NCBI RefSeq assembly: GCF_004000805.1
Contig: NZ_BILY01000049.1
Coordinates: 1-46,069, forward strand
DNA length: 46,069 nt
DNA from: Paenibacillus glycanilyticus NBRC 16618
Lineage (GTDB): Bacteria; Bacillota; Bacilli; Paenibacillales; Paenibacillaceae
Reading direction: 5' to 3'
Shown: piece after piece, positions 24,158-32,263 of the stretch
How positions within the stretch are numbered: position 1 is the stretch's first letter
How the letters are laid out: each line of letters starts with the position of its first letter
Translations under genes and position numbers: made by a program
Notes under the pieces: generated by a model
Database searches by the model: none
What the model was told of the DNA's origin: nothing
What the model saw: the letters and a program-made list of their open reading frames with translations, nothing else

Positions 24158-24736
24158 TCAGTTCGAACGGATTCCTTCAAAAGCATTTGCCACCAACTGC
24201 TTCACATAATTATCGTCCAACGTGCCGCCCGTCATCAGCAAGCGATAAAAGATCGGCCCGTAAATTAAATCGATGCCCAGGGCGATATCCTGATCTTTAT
24301 TAAATTCCCCGCGTTGAACTCCCCTCTCGAACAGGCTTCCCGCCTCTTGTCGGCGGGGCTCAATATACCGGGTACGAATGGCTTCCGACAGACCTGCATC
24401 AAACTGCCCTCCGCCAATTAAATCCTTTATTATTCTCCCCTCAGGGCTTGTTAGAAAACGTACCAAATTCGAAGCATGGATAACTATATCATCAAATGCG
24501 ACTCCCGTGTCAGGTACGGGAAGTCTGGCTGCGGCAGCAAACAGGAACCCGTCCATGACTACGGCCGCCTTGTTAGGCCACCATTTATAAATCGTAGCTT
24601 TGCTTACTTTCGCTCGCTCAGCGATTTTCTCTACGGTGACCGTTTCAAAGCCGCTTTCCAATAATAGATCATAAGAAGCGGTAAGGATCGCCTTTTGCGT
24701 TTCCATATTACGCGGCCGCCCTCTTTTAGCTTCCAC
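24158..24736 (-). CDS. TetR/AcrR-family regulator, about 192 aa
   Basis: A repressor with a TetR N-terminal helix-turn-helix: KAILTASYDLLLESGFETVTVEKIAERAKVSKATIYKWWPNK. The C-terminal ligand domain (about 120 residues) is of the AcrR C-terminal type, with ARG/EPRR and a final LIYGPIFYRLLMTGG. It is divergent from the MFS gene at 24942 and very likely controls it through the repeated operators at 24781-24898. The start is uncertain: GTG at 24736 sits 9 bases after AAAGGG, while ATGs at 24745 (abutting the site) and 24766 (no site) are possible. Confidence 0.9.
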   Translation of the reverse strand: MEAKRGRPRNMETQKAILTASYDLLLESGFETVTVEKIAERAKVSKATIYKWWPNKAAVVMDGFLFAAAARLPVPDTGVAFDDIVIHASNLVRFLTSPEGRIIKDLIGGGQFDAGLSEAIRTRYIEPRRQEAGSLFERGVQRGEFNKDQDIALGIDLIYGPIFYRLLMTGGTLDDNYVKQLVANAFEGIRSN

Positions 24737-24780
24737 CTGAACCATCCCTTTCTTCTGTTTGTACATAAACCGGAAAACAA

Positions 24781-24898
24781 AAACGATACGTTCAGTATAC
24801 TAAAAAAAGAGTCAAAGAAAAAGAAAATAGCCTATTTACAAAACGATACGTTCAGTATATTATTTAATCATTAATTAGTGAACGTTACGTATAGTAAT
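24781..24898. promoter_or_regulatory. Repeated TetR-type operators in the tetR-MFS intergenic region
   Basis: The 19-mer AAACGATACGTTCAGTATA occurs twice, at 24781-24799 and 24841-24859, exactly 60 bp apart. A third, degenerate copy lies at 24882-24898 (12 of 17 match). Each contains the partial palindrome ATAC-GTTCA-GTAT. The second copy lies between the -35 and -10 of the MFS promoter and the first overlaps the likely tetR -10 (TATACT on the minus strand), as expected for repression of both genes. Confidence 0.8.
24835..24863 (+). promoter_or_regulatory. Promoter of the TetR-controlled MFS gene
   Basis: TTTACA (24835-24840), a 17-bp spacer filled by an operator copy, then TATTAT (24858-24863). 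Confidence 0.65.
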
Positions 24899-24941
24899 TG
24901 ATTCGCTCGGAAGTGAAACCCCAGAGAACGGAGTGATACTT

Positions 24942-26135
24942 ATGGCTGCTTCAAATCAGCAAACGCTCGAGAAAAATATTCCGGCGTGGTTAACGATACT
25001 GCTCGCAACCGCATGCGGCATGATTGCTGCCAATCTGTACTATGCACAACCCCTGGTCGGATTAATCAGCTCCTCCCTCGGTCTGTCTCCCGGCAGCGCC
25101 GGCCTGATTGTAACGCTGACCCAGATCGGGTACGTTGCGGGACTTTTGTTTATCGTACCTTTGGGCGATATTGTGGAAAACCGCAAGCTGGTTGTTACCG
25201 CCTTGCTCCTTACCGCTGCTGCGCTGATCACTGCAGCGCTGGCAAAACAACCGTTTCTTTTCTTAACCGCTACCCTTGTTGTTGGATTAGGTTCGGTTGC
25301 CGCACAAGTACTCGTACCCTTCGCCTCCTACCTTGCATCCGATGCCTCGCGCGGACGCGTCGTTGGAAATGTGATGAGCGGTCTTCTGCTCGGCATTATG
25401 CTCGCAAGGCCATTATCCAGCCTAGTAGCTGATTTCCTCGGCTGGCATGCCATCTTTGCGATTTCCGCCGCAGCGATTGTTATTCTGGCCATTGTACTAG
25501 CCAAGGTGCTGCCGGTGAGAAAACCAACAGCAGCCACGAACTATACGGCGCTGCTTGGTTCCATGTGGAGGCTGCTGCGGACCACCCCGATTTTGCGCCG
25601 CCGCGCCCTGTATCACGCAACGCTGTTTGCGGCGTTCAGCTTGTTCTGGACCACCGTGCCGCAGCTCTTGGCCGGCCCTAAGTTCCATTTCTCGCAAACG
25701 GCTATTGCCCTTTATGCACTCGTTGGGGTAGCAGGCGCAGTCGCGGCGCCGCTCGCCGGCCGTCTGGCAGACCGCGGCTGGACCAGACCCGCTACCGCAA
25801 TTGCCCTTATAACCGTTATCGTCTCGGTGCTTCTGCCTCTTCTGATTCAAACCAGCTCGCCAGTCGGCGTTGTTGTTCTCGTTATCGCCGCTATTCTTCT
25901 CGACGCTGGAGTATCGGCCAATCTCGTACTCAGCCAACGCTCGATCTTCTCCCTTGGAGCAGATATCCGCAGCAGGCTAAACGGGTTGTTTATGGCGATC
26001 TTCTTCTTTGGCGGTGCGATCGGATCGGCTGCAGGAGGATGGGCTTACGCAGCGGGCGGATGGAGTGCGGCGTTATGGCTCGGAATCGCATTTCCAATCC
26101 TTGCTCTGCTGTACTTCGCTACGGAGCGGAAGTAA
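24942..26135 (+). CDS. MFS transporter (DHA-type efflux candidate), 397 aa
   Basis: A 12-helix major facilitator. After helix 2, IVPLGDIVENRKLV gives the family signature; AGRLADRGWTRP shows the equivalent in the second half. The adjacent divergent TetR regulator and its operators suggest induction by the transported compound, typical of drug or toxic-metabolite efflux. The substrate is unknown. The start is the ATG at 24942 with CGGAG about 9 bases upstream; an in-frame GTG at 24933 falls inside that site. A terminator follows. Confidence 0.88.
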   Translation: MAASNQQTLEKNIPAWLTILLATACGMIAANLYYAQPLVGLISSSLGLSPGSAGLIVTLTQIGYVAGLLFIVPLGDIVENRKLVVTALLLTAAALITAALAKQPFLFLTATLVVGLGSVAAQVLVPFASYLASDASRGRVVGNVMSGLLLGIMLARPLSSLVADFLGWHAIFAISAAAIVILAIVLAKVLPVRKPTAATNYTALLGSMWRLLRTTPILRRRALYHATLFAAFSLFWTTVPQLLAGPKFHFSQTAIALYALVGVAGAVAAPLAGRLADRGWTRPATAIALITVIVSVLLPLLIQTSSPVGVVVLVIAAILLDAGVSANLVLSQRSIFSLGADIRSRLNGLFMAIFFFGGAIGSAAGGWAYAAGGWSAALWLGIAFPILALLYFATERK

Positions 26136-26140
26136 GAATT

Positions 26141-26176
26141 AAGCAATCAGGCTTTCACTTGAAGCCTGACTGCTTT
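26141..26176 (+). terminator. Hairpin terminator of the MFS gene
   Basis: AAGCAATCAGGCTTT (26141-26155) pairs with GAAGCCTGACTGCTTT (26161-26176) with one mismatch and a 5-nt loop. The T-run is short. Confidence 0.65.
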
Positions 26177-26241
26177 ACCGAATACGGATAATTCGAGACT
26201 TTTCGTCCATTCCCTTGAAAAATAATCCATTTCCTCAATTG

Positions 26242-26250
26242 TGCTATAAT
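26242..26250 (+). promoter_or_regulatory. Extended -10 promoter of the permease gene
   Basis: TGCTATAAT at 26242-26250 is an extended -10 box, about 42 bp before the ATG. No good -35 is seen at normal spacing, which the TGn extension can replace. Confidence 0.55.
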
Positions 26251-26291
26251 GATAACCGGCTATTTTCAAACGATAACTACCGGAGGGGCAT

Positions 26292-27350
26292 ATGGAACGA
26301 AACGAACCCATAAATAAGAAAATACTTCTATCGGCTGCGATTTTCCTCATCATCGCTATCGCCGGACTCACCTATGTCAAATGGTGGCCCTATTATCTCA
26401 AAGCCATAAACGCGGCAACGGAGCATACCATAGGCTCTTCGATTGTCTCGGGTAAGAATCAAGCTGCTCCCGATCCCTCTTGGCAATCGGCTTGGGATTA
26501 TGCAAAAGCCTATTACAACTCGGTATGGAAGGCCGCTATCCTTGGCATTTTGCTAGGCTCGCTGCTTCAAGTGCTTATTCCATCCCGCTGGCTGCTTAAG
26601 GCACTCGGAAAAACGTCCTTCGGCAGCACGCTTGTTGGCGGTGCGGCTTCCATTCCGGGCATGATGTGTACGTGCTGCGCAGCTCCTATAGCGATAGGCC
26701 TGAGGAAAAAGAACGCCTCCGTCGGGGCAACGCTAGCCTTCTGGCTGGGCAATCCGACCATTAATCCGGCAACGCTTGTCTTTATGACCTTCGTCCTGTC
26801 GTGGAAGTTCACGTTGATCCGTCTGGTATTCGGACTGCTGCTAACGTTTGGCGTCAGCTATTTCGCTAACCGGTTCGCTTCGGATGAGGCCCTCCCTGAA
26901 CAGGTTGCTTCCGCCCCTGAGAAAATGGAGCAGGAAGAGCATTCCGCCCCGCTTCTCGTTAGATGGCTGAAAGCAATCGGCAGCATGCTGCTTCACGTCG
27001 TTCCTGCTTATATCCTTGCGGTGCTTTTGCTCGGCGCCTGCCGGGCATGGCTGTTCCCAACCATAGGCGAGACCGCATCCAACAATATTTTGCTTATTAT
27101 GTTGTTCGCCATAGCCGGCATGCTGTTCGTTATTCCTACGGCGGCCGAAATTCCGATCATTCAGACGATGCTATCCTTCGGATTAGGCACCGGACCCGCT
27201 GCGGCGCTGCTGCTGACGCTTCCTTCGATCAGCCTTCCTTCGATTCTTATGATTAGGAAGTCGTTCCCTTATAGGGTGCTGCTATTTGTAGTCGTATCGG
27301 TTGTCGTTCTAGGGACTTTAAGCGGCATTGCAGGAGTACTTCTCCTATAA
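26292..27350 (+). CDS. ArsP-like/UPF0718 (DUF318) permease, 352 aa
   Basis: An integral membrane permease of about 8 to 10 helices. The diagnostic segment MMCTCCAAPIAIGLRKK, followed by GATLAFWLGNPTINPATLVFM, matches the DUF318/ArsP family, which includes organoarsenical exporters. The cysteine-rich CTCC could bind a soft metal or metalloid. A central hydrophilic loop (about residues 195-225) joins two halves that both end in small-residue-rich helices. No arsenic-resistance gene or ArsR regulator is nearby, so the substrate remains unknown. The start ATG has GGAGGGG 3-8 bases upstream. Confidence 0.85.
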   Translation: MERNEPINKKILLSAAIFLIIAIAGLTYVKWWPYYLKAINAATEHTIGSSIVSGKNQAAPDPSWQSAWDYAKAYYNSVWKAAILGILLGSLLQVLIPSRWLLKALGKTSFGSTLVGGAASIPGMMCTCCAAPIAIGLRKKNASVGATLAFWLGNPTINPATLVFMTFVLSWKFTLIRLVFGLLLTFGVSYFANRFASDEALPEQVASAPEKMEQEEHSAPLLVRWLKAIGSMLLHVVPAYILAVLLLGACRAWLFPTIGETASNNILLIMLFAIAGMLFVIPTAAEIPIIQTMLSFGLGTGPAAALLLTLPSISLPSILMIRKSFPYRVLLFVVVSVVVLGTLSGIAGVLLL

Positions 27351-27369
27351 AAGCATCCTATCTGGCTGC

Positions 27370-27409
27370 AATAAATAAACCACACCCTTATGGATGTGGT
27401 TTATTTATT
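27370..27409. terminator. Hairpin terminator after the permease gene
   Basis: Perfect 15-bp arms AATAAATAAACCACA (27370-27384) and TGTGGTTTATTTATT (27395-27409). The tip and arms resemble the hairpin at 28476-28510. Confidence 0.8.
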
Positions 27410-27497
27410 GCCTGTATTAATCAGAACAAAGGATATCTTTAACATACAAAGGGAAATCTACCCTCAGGCTGGATTGGATACGAAAGGAGGGTCCCCG

Positions 27498-27971
27498 GTG
27501 GTCATCGTTATTTTTATTTTATACGCATGGTTTTGTATTCAAGTACTGATGAATCTGCGCCTTAAGCTGCCGCTTGCGGTCAACCTCCTTTTATTTATGG
27601 CCATTGAAGTCGTTCTTACGAACAAGCTGACCATTAGCAGCCACAACCTTAAACTATTCCAAATCAATCCGAATATCCCGCATTTTATCGCTTTGATTCT
27701 GCATAATGACTTCACCATAACGTTTATCCTGATTGCTTTCGCTAACGTTTTTCTCTTATCGTCAAAAACTAGCGTACGGACCGGTATAGCCGTCTACGCG
27801 TTTGGCATACAACTGCTGCTTGGTATGGAACTGCGTCGGAATCAGGTTCTTATTTATAAAGAATGGAACTACCTCAATGAGTCCCTGATGATTATCCTGG
27901 TCATGCTATATACCTTGCTATTCGGAAAGCTCTTTCAGTGGATGGCTTCAAGAGAAGGATGGATTCGATAA
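27498..27971 (+). CDS. Small membrane protein of unknown function, 157 aa
   Basis: I do not recognise this protein with certainty. It has about five hydrophobic segments spread over its length and a short charged loop (TNKLTISSHNLKLFQINPN, about residues 50-70). The start is the GTG at 27498, 7 bases after AAAGGAGG; an upstream in-frame reading crosses the preceding terminator. Its stop overlaps the next gene's start as TAATG, so the two products are probably made in a fixed ratio and may form a complex. A relation to membrane proteins seen as tandem pairs in Bacillales (the CBO0543-type) is a guess. Confidence 0.7.
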   Translation: MVIVIFILYAWFCIQVLMNLRLKLPLAVNLLLFMAIEVVLTNKLTISSHNLKLFQINPNIPHFIALILHNDFTITFILIAFANVFLLSSKTSVRTGIAVYAFGIQLLLGMELRRNQVLIYKEWNYLNESLMIILVMLYTLLFGKLFQWMASREGWIR

Positions 27972-28477
27972 TGGAGTCAATCGTTTATGACCAGCAATTC
28001 AATAGCAATGAGTTATATGTGATCACTCTGATGACAGTTGGCTTCACCTTCTATCGGCTGCTGCCGCGTACGCTGTCTCCCCTGCAGACCGCCTTTACCA
28101 TGCTTTTAAGCGTCACGTCAGGGCTCATTTTTGACCATACGATCGCTATACCGCCATTCGATTTATACGACACTGGGGACAATTCAAATTATGAGGTGTT
28201 TGACTTTATCTCTTATCTGATGTATGCCCCTTACGGATACATGTACATCTATGGGTTTGAGCGTTTCCGAATATCCGGGATTGTAACCATCGGATATATG
28301 CTTGTATGGGCCGCCATCGCCCTCCTGTTCGAATGGCTTGGAGTCAAGTGTGGCGTATTCCACTACAAACACGGATACCACATCCTCTACTCCATCCCTA
28401 TCTACCTGGTCGTGCTCAGTATTCAGCTAGGGGCGTACCGGGCTGCTTTTTCCAGTCACCGCTGGCAAAAAAATTAA
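27971..28477 (+). CDS. Membrane protein, possibly CBO0543-like, 168 aa
   Basis: An integral membrane protein with about five hydrophobic segments. Its central stretch IFDHTIAIPPFDLYDTGD followed by YLMYAPYGYMYIYGFERF, and the later LFEWLGVKCGVFHYKHGYHILYSIPIYL, resemble what I remember of CBO0543-type membrane proteins of Bacillales, but I cannot confirm this. The start ATG shares one base with the stop of the upstream gene (TAATG), implying translational coupling. An alternative upstream GTG start at 27938 lacks a ribosome site. A perfect terminator stem begins on the stop codon. Confidence 0.7.
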   Translation: MESIVYDQQFNSNELYVITLMTVGFTFYRLLPRTLSPLQTAFTMLLSVTSGLIFDHTIAIPPFDLYDTGDNSNYEVFDFISYLMYAPYGYMYIYGFERFRISGIVTIGYMLVWAAIALLFEWLGVKCGVFHYKHGYHILYSIPIYLVVLSIQLGAYRAAFSSHRWQKN

Positions 28478-28512
28478 AGAACCACATCCTGATTAAGGAT
28501 GTGGTTCTTTTT
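28476..28512. terminator. Bidirectional rho-independent terminator
   Basis: Perfect 15-bp stem AAAGAACCACATCCT (28476-28490) with its complement at 28496-28510 and a 5-nt loop. T-rich on both sides, it separates the membrane pair (plus) and the ABC permease operon (minus). Confidence 0.9.
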
Positions 28513-28513
28513 G

Positions 28514-29401
28514 TTACTCCTTCACGGCGCCTAGCATGATGCCGGATACGAAGTATTTTTGCAGGAATGGATAAACGACCAGCATCGGCACCATGGCGAT
28601 AAATACCTTTGCCGAGTTGAGCGTCCGATTGGACAGCTCCGAGAGCTTCTTGTACTGCTCCGGCGTCAGGTTGGTGCCCACCGGAATGTTGACGACAAGC
28701 TGCTGGATATAGGTCTGAAGCGGATAACTGGACTGGGTATTGCTCAGTACAAGCCCGTTGAAGAACTCGTTCCAGTGGTAGACGCTGATGAACAACGCTA
28801 CCGCGGCCAGCACGGGGATCGAGCATGGGACATAGACCCGGAACAGAACCGACCACGGACCCGCTCCGTCGACAACCGCCGCTTCATTCAGCTCCTTCGG
28901 CAGATTGCGGAAGAAGTTCATGATCAGGATCACGTCGAATACCGGTACCCCGCCGCCTAGCACTAACGCCCAGATCGAATCGATCAGGTGATAATTCTGA
29001 ATGGTAAGATACCATGGAATCAGGCCGCCGCTAAACAACATGCAGAAGACCAGGATCCACATGAATATATTGCGCGTTTTGAAATCCTTCTTCGGTCGTG
29101 CCAGCGGATAAGCCATTAATACCGTCATCAGCAAGGCGAAGCTTGTGCCAAGCACGGTACGCTGGATCGAAATCCAGAAAGCGTTAAAGAACATGCTGTC
29201 GTTAATAATTTCCTTATACGGCGTCAAAGAGAAGCCGATCGGGTAAATCGTTACCAGACCCGCGTTAGCGGCGGATTTCTCGGAGATGGATACACAGAAG
29301 GTGTACCACAGCGGATAAACGCAGCTTATAACGAGCAGCCCGAGGAGGATGATATTCGCAATATCAAACGCCCGTGAACCTAATGTTGTATTTCTGACCA
29401 C
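28514..29401 (-). CDS. Carbohydrate ABC transporter permease, LplC/YtcP type, 295 aa
   Basis: The second membrane subunit of a CUT1-type ABC importer. Six predicted helices, with the ATPase-contacting EAA loop ELNEAAVVDGAGPWSVLFRVYVP at about residues 195-217. The family typically handles complex or acidic oligosaccharides through large LplA-type binding proteins. It is the last gene of the locus-1 operon (kinase, regulator, binding protein, two permeases), 15 bp after the LplB-type gene. The start is GTG with GGAGG 9 bases upstream. No ATPase gene is present. Confidence 0.93.
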   Translation of the reverse strand: MVRNTTLGSRAFDIANIILLGLLVISCVYPLWYTFCVSISEKSAANAGLVTIYPIGFSLTPYKEIINDSMFFNAFWISIQRTVLGTSFALLMTVLMAYPLARPKKDFKTRNIFMWILVFCMLFSGGLIPWYLTIQNYHLIDSIWALVLGGGVPVFDVILIMNFFRNLPKELNEAAVVDGAGPWSVLFRVYVPCSIPVLAAVALFISVYHWNEFFNGLVLSNTQSSYPLQTYIQQLVVNIPVGTNLTPEQYKKLSELSNRTLNSAKVFIAMVPMLVVYPFLQKYFVSGIMLGAVKE

Positions 29402-29416
29402 AGCAGCGCCCTCCTC

Positions 29417-30307
29417 TTAGAATATCGTGTAATCGGCATAACGATAGGCCAGACGATAAGAGACATATATCAGCACAAAGCTAATGACCGACTTGAATAA
29501 TCCAGCCGCCGTCGCCAGCGAGAATTGAAGATTTTGCAAGCCTAGCCTGTAGACCCATGTATCCAAAATATCTCCCGTCGAATACACAAGCGGGTTATAC
29601 AAGTTATAGACCTGATCAAAGCCGGCGTTAAGCACGTTGCCAAGACTTAAAACTCCTAACAGGACGACCGTAGTGATCAGAGCCGGAAGCGTGACATGCC
29701 GGATTAACTGCCAACGATTGGCCCCGTCGATAGCGGCCGCTTCGTACAGATTAGGATTGACGCCCGTCAGTGCCGCCAGGTAGATAATCGCGTTATATCC
29801 GAATTCCTTCCAGACGTCCGTGCCTACGATCAGCTGCCGGAAGATTCCCGCATCCGCCATAAACAGCTTGGGATCCGCTCCGAAATAACCGAAGACTGTA
29901 TTTACAACGCCATAATAGCCGAAGATTCCGATAACAATGGTGGACATGATAACCCAAGACAGAAAGTGCGGCAGATAAACAACCGTCTGCACCAGCTTCT
30001 TGTATCGCAGGTTGCGAAGCTCGTTCAGCAATATAGCAAAGACAAGCGGGACGATCAGATTAAGCACGATTTTGCCTACGGCAATAATTAAGGTGTTCCT
30101 GATTACGGTTTTACTGTCATTCAGCTGAAACATATACTTGAAGTTCTCAAGTCCAACCCACTCGGATTTGAACAGCCCGCTTCCCGGATTATAATTCTGA
30201 AATGCCATCAGAATCCCGAACATAGGCACAATACTGAACATGACAAGCCAGACCATACCCGGCAGCAGCATCAAATAATAGTGCTTCTGATGGCCTAATT
30301 TCCTCAT
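29417..30307 (-). CDS. Carbohydrate ABC transporter permease, LplB type, 296 aa
   Basis: The first membrane subunit of the locus-1 importer, partner of the gene at 28514. It has six helices, an N-terminus HYYLMLLPGMVWLVMFSIVPMFG typical of LplB/YteP permeases, and the EAA loop YEAAAIDGANRWQLIRHVTLP. The start ATG has AGGAGG 8 bases upstream. It follows the binding-protein gene after an 87-bp gap holding a long hairpin, which may lower permease expression relative to the binding protein. Confidence 0.94.
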   Translation of the reverse strand: MRKLGHQKHYYLMLLPGMVWLVMFSIVPMFGILMAFQNYNPGSGLFKSEWVGLENFKYMFQLNDSKTVIRNTLIIAVGKIVLNLIVPLVFAILLNELRNLRYKKLVQTVVYLPHFLSWVIMSTIVIGIFGYYGVVNTVFGYFGADPKLFMADAGIFRQLIVGTDVWKEFGYNAIIYLAALTGVNPNLYEAAAIDGANRWQLIRHVTLPALITTVVLLGVLSLGNVLNAGFDQVYNLYNPLVYSTGDILDTWVYRLGLQNLQFSLATAAGLFKSVISFVLIYVSYRLAYRYADYTIF

Positions 30308-30339
30308 GCGGCTAACCTCCTGTCACTCTAATGGATGAG

Positions 30340-30386
30340 AAAGCTTGCGAAAAGCACCGAAACGCAAGGTGCCTTCCGCAAGCTTT
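30340..30386 (-). other. Intercistronic stem-loop after binding protein 1
   Basis: A 19-bp stem (30340-30358 with 30368-30386) with two mismatches and a 9-nt loop. It starts just after the binding-protein stop codon and precedes the permease ribosome site, as in many operons where such stems protect the upstream mRNA 3' end. Confidence 0.7.
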
Positions 30387-30394
30387 GCTTATCC

Positions 30395-32131
30395 TTATTT
30401 CTTCAAGAGCTCTGCAACTTCCGCCGTAATCTCATCTCCGCCTTGCGCTTTCCAGTCCTTCACGAACTTATCGAAGGAGTCGAGCGACGCTTGCCCAAGG
30501 ATGATCTTCAGAACCGTCTCATCCTCCATCTTCTTCAGGTTCGCCCATTTAGTTTCCATCGTTGGCGTCTGGTTGTAAGTCACGCTGTAGACCTTCTTGT
30601 CGATAGGAGTTGTTGCAAACGGACGGTCACCGATTAAGAGAGAATAGAGCCGTTGGAAGTCGCCGAAGTTAGCCGTGCTGTAATTAGTCACGCCTAGTTC
30701 GTCATACGGCGGTTTAACGACGTCTCTTACTTTTTTCGCATCGGCATACATCAGTTTGTACAAGCTGTTCGGTACGTTGTAAGATTCAGGCTCCGTCTCG
30801 CCTTTCAGAACTTTCATCAGCTCGGTATACTCGTATTCCGTTTCGTTCGCCGCAGCCATTACGTTACGGAGCGGATACCAGCCCACCGCAACGGACAGGT
30901 CGAAGGTTGCTTCATCACGCACAAGAGCGTTGTTCATGATCAGAATGGCCTTAACCACGTCCGGCTTGGCATTTTTGCTGATCACGGTGTACGTGCTGCC
31001 CGTTGTTTTCATATGCGTATTCCATTTGCCGTCATCGGAGTAGACCGGATAAGCTTGCCAGTTGGCCGTCGGGTCGTTCTTGAAGGAGTCCCCGTTGCCG
31101 TAACCGCCGGCCCACCATGGTCCGAAGAAAATACCCGTCTGGTTCGCGTTGATCGGATCACCCGTGTTATCGCGGGTACCCACCTCAGGGTCGATAAGAC
31201 CTTTTTTATACCAATCGGCCAGCAAAGCCAATGTTTTCTTCGTATTTTCGGATGTTGTGCCGTACGATACCGTACCGTCGCCATTGTCGAGCCAGTAGCC
31301 CGGATAAGCATCCATCGCGCCGAAGATCGGGTCAAATCCAGCCATATTGTTGGAAGAGACGAGGAATGTGGAATACGGGAACGAGTTTTTGGATGGGCCG
31401 GCAATACCAATGGTTTTGTCCCCGCCCAGCTTGTTATCCATAAACGCTTTTGCCGTCGTCTCGAGCTCCGCCAGCGTCTTCGGTACCGGCAGGCTGAGCT
31501 TATCCAGCCAGTCCTTGCGGATCCACATGACGTGAACGCCGTCGGTATCCACCGTAATGTTTGGAAGCGAGACCATCTTGCCTTTGTAGCTGGCGTTCTC
31601 CAAGGCGCGGCCTTCGGTACTTGCCATAATATCTTTCACCTGTTTGGAGGCATATTGATCAAATAGATCGCCAATATCATAGAGCAGCCCGGAGCTTGCG
31701 GCTTTCGTCATGAAGGAGCGGTCGTCGACCACCATGCCGTCAGGCAGCTTGCCCGATGCAATCGTCAGGCTGACCTTCTGCTTGAAGTCGTTGCCTGTAG
31801 CAGCCGTCCAATCCACAATGACGTTAATGTTGTACTTTTCTTTCAAGTAACGCGTATATTGGTTGTTGCTTACGCTGTCGCCTTCCGGCAGCGTTTTGTC
31901 CGTCGGGTCCACCACCATGCCGATGTGAACGTCAACGGGCTTAGGGAATTTGGAGAAGGCGAGGTCATCCCCGGACAATGCGGGACTCTCGGAGCTTGTT
32001 GCATTAGAACTTGCTTCAGGGCTTGAAGACGCTTTCACATTGTTGTTTGATGAATCATTGGAAGAAGAACATGCTGTCAGGCTTACACCTAGCAATGCAG
32101 CAGAAAGCATTAGTGCCATATTCCTTTTCAT
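30395..32131 (-). CDS. Solute-binding lipoprotein, LplA-like, 578 aa
   Basis: An extracellular lipid-anchored binding protein delivering a carbohydrate to the 29417/28514 permeases. The signal peptide MKRNMALMLSAALLGVSLTAC ends in a lipobox with the acylated cysteine at residue 21. A Ser/Asn-rich linker (about 25-50) follows, then a large two-lobed periplasmic-binding-protein fold of the extracellular-1 type. The length of 578 is typical of the LplA group and longer than MalE-type proteins. The start ATG has AGGAGGGG upstream, and the promoter with a cre-like site lies at 32177-32198. The ligand is unknown. Confidence 0.93.
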   Translation of the reverse strand: MKRNMALMLSAALLGVSLTACSSSNDSSNNNVKASSSPEASSNATSSESPALSGDDLAFSKFPKPVDVHIGMVVDPTDKTLPEGDSVSNNQYTRYLKEKYNINVIVDWTAATGNDFKQKVSLTIASGKLPDGMVVDDRSFMTKAASSGLLYDIGDLFDQYASKQVKDIMASTEGRALENASYKGKMVSLPNITVDTDGVHVMWIRKDWLDKLSLPVPKTLAELETTAKAFMDNKLGGDKTIGIAGPSKNSFPYSTFLVSSNNMAGFDPIFGAMDAYPGYWLDNGDGTVSYGTTSENTKKTLALLADWYKKGLIDPEVGTRDNTGDPINANQTGIFFGPWWAGGYGNGDSFKNDPTANWQAYPVYSDDGKWNTHMKTTGSTYTVISKNAKPDVVKAILIMNNALVRDEATFDLSVAVGWYPLRNVMAAANETEYEYTELMKVLKGETEPESYNVPNSLYKLMYADAKKVRDVVKPPYDELGVTNYSTANFGDFQRLYSLLIGDRPFATTPIDKKVYSVTYNQTPTMETKWANLKKMEDETVLKIILGQASLDSFDKFVKDWKAQGGDEITAEVAELLKK

Positions 32132-32176
32132 CTAACCCCTCCTAGAACTCTTCGTTCGTTCGTTCCTTGCTTACCC

Positions 32177-32198
32177 ATTGTACAATGAAAGCGCTTAA
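32177..32198 (-). promoter_or_regulatory. Promoter -10 and overlapping cre-like site of binding protein 1
   Basis: On the minus strand the -10 is TACAAT (32182-32177). ATGAAAGCGCTTAA (32185-32198, plus-strand reading) matches the CcpA cre core TGAAAGCGCTT and fills the -35 to -10 gap, so CcpA would block polymerase directly. The -35 is poor, which suits activation by the upstream AraC-type regulator. Confidence 0.55.
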
Positions 32199-32263
32199 AA
32201 AAAGTCGGACGGATGTGCCCTGTTTTGTGTTCAATCAAGAAACGGGGGTAGATATTTGTTCGA

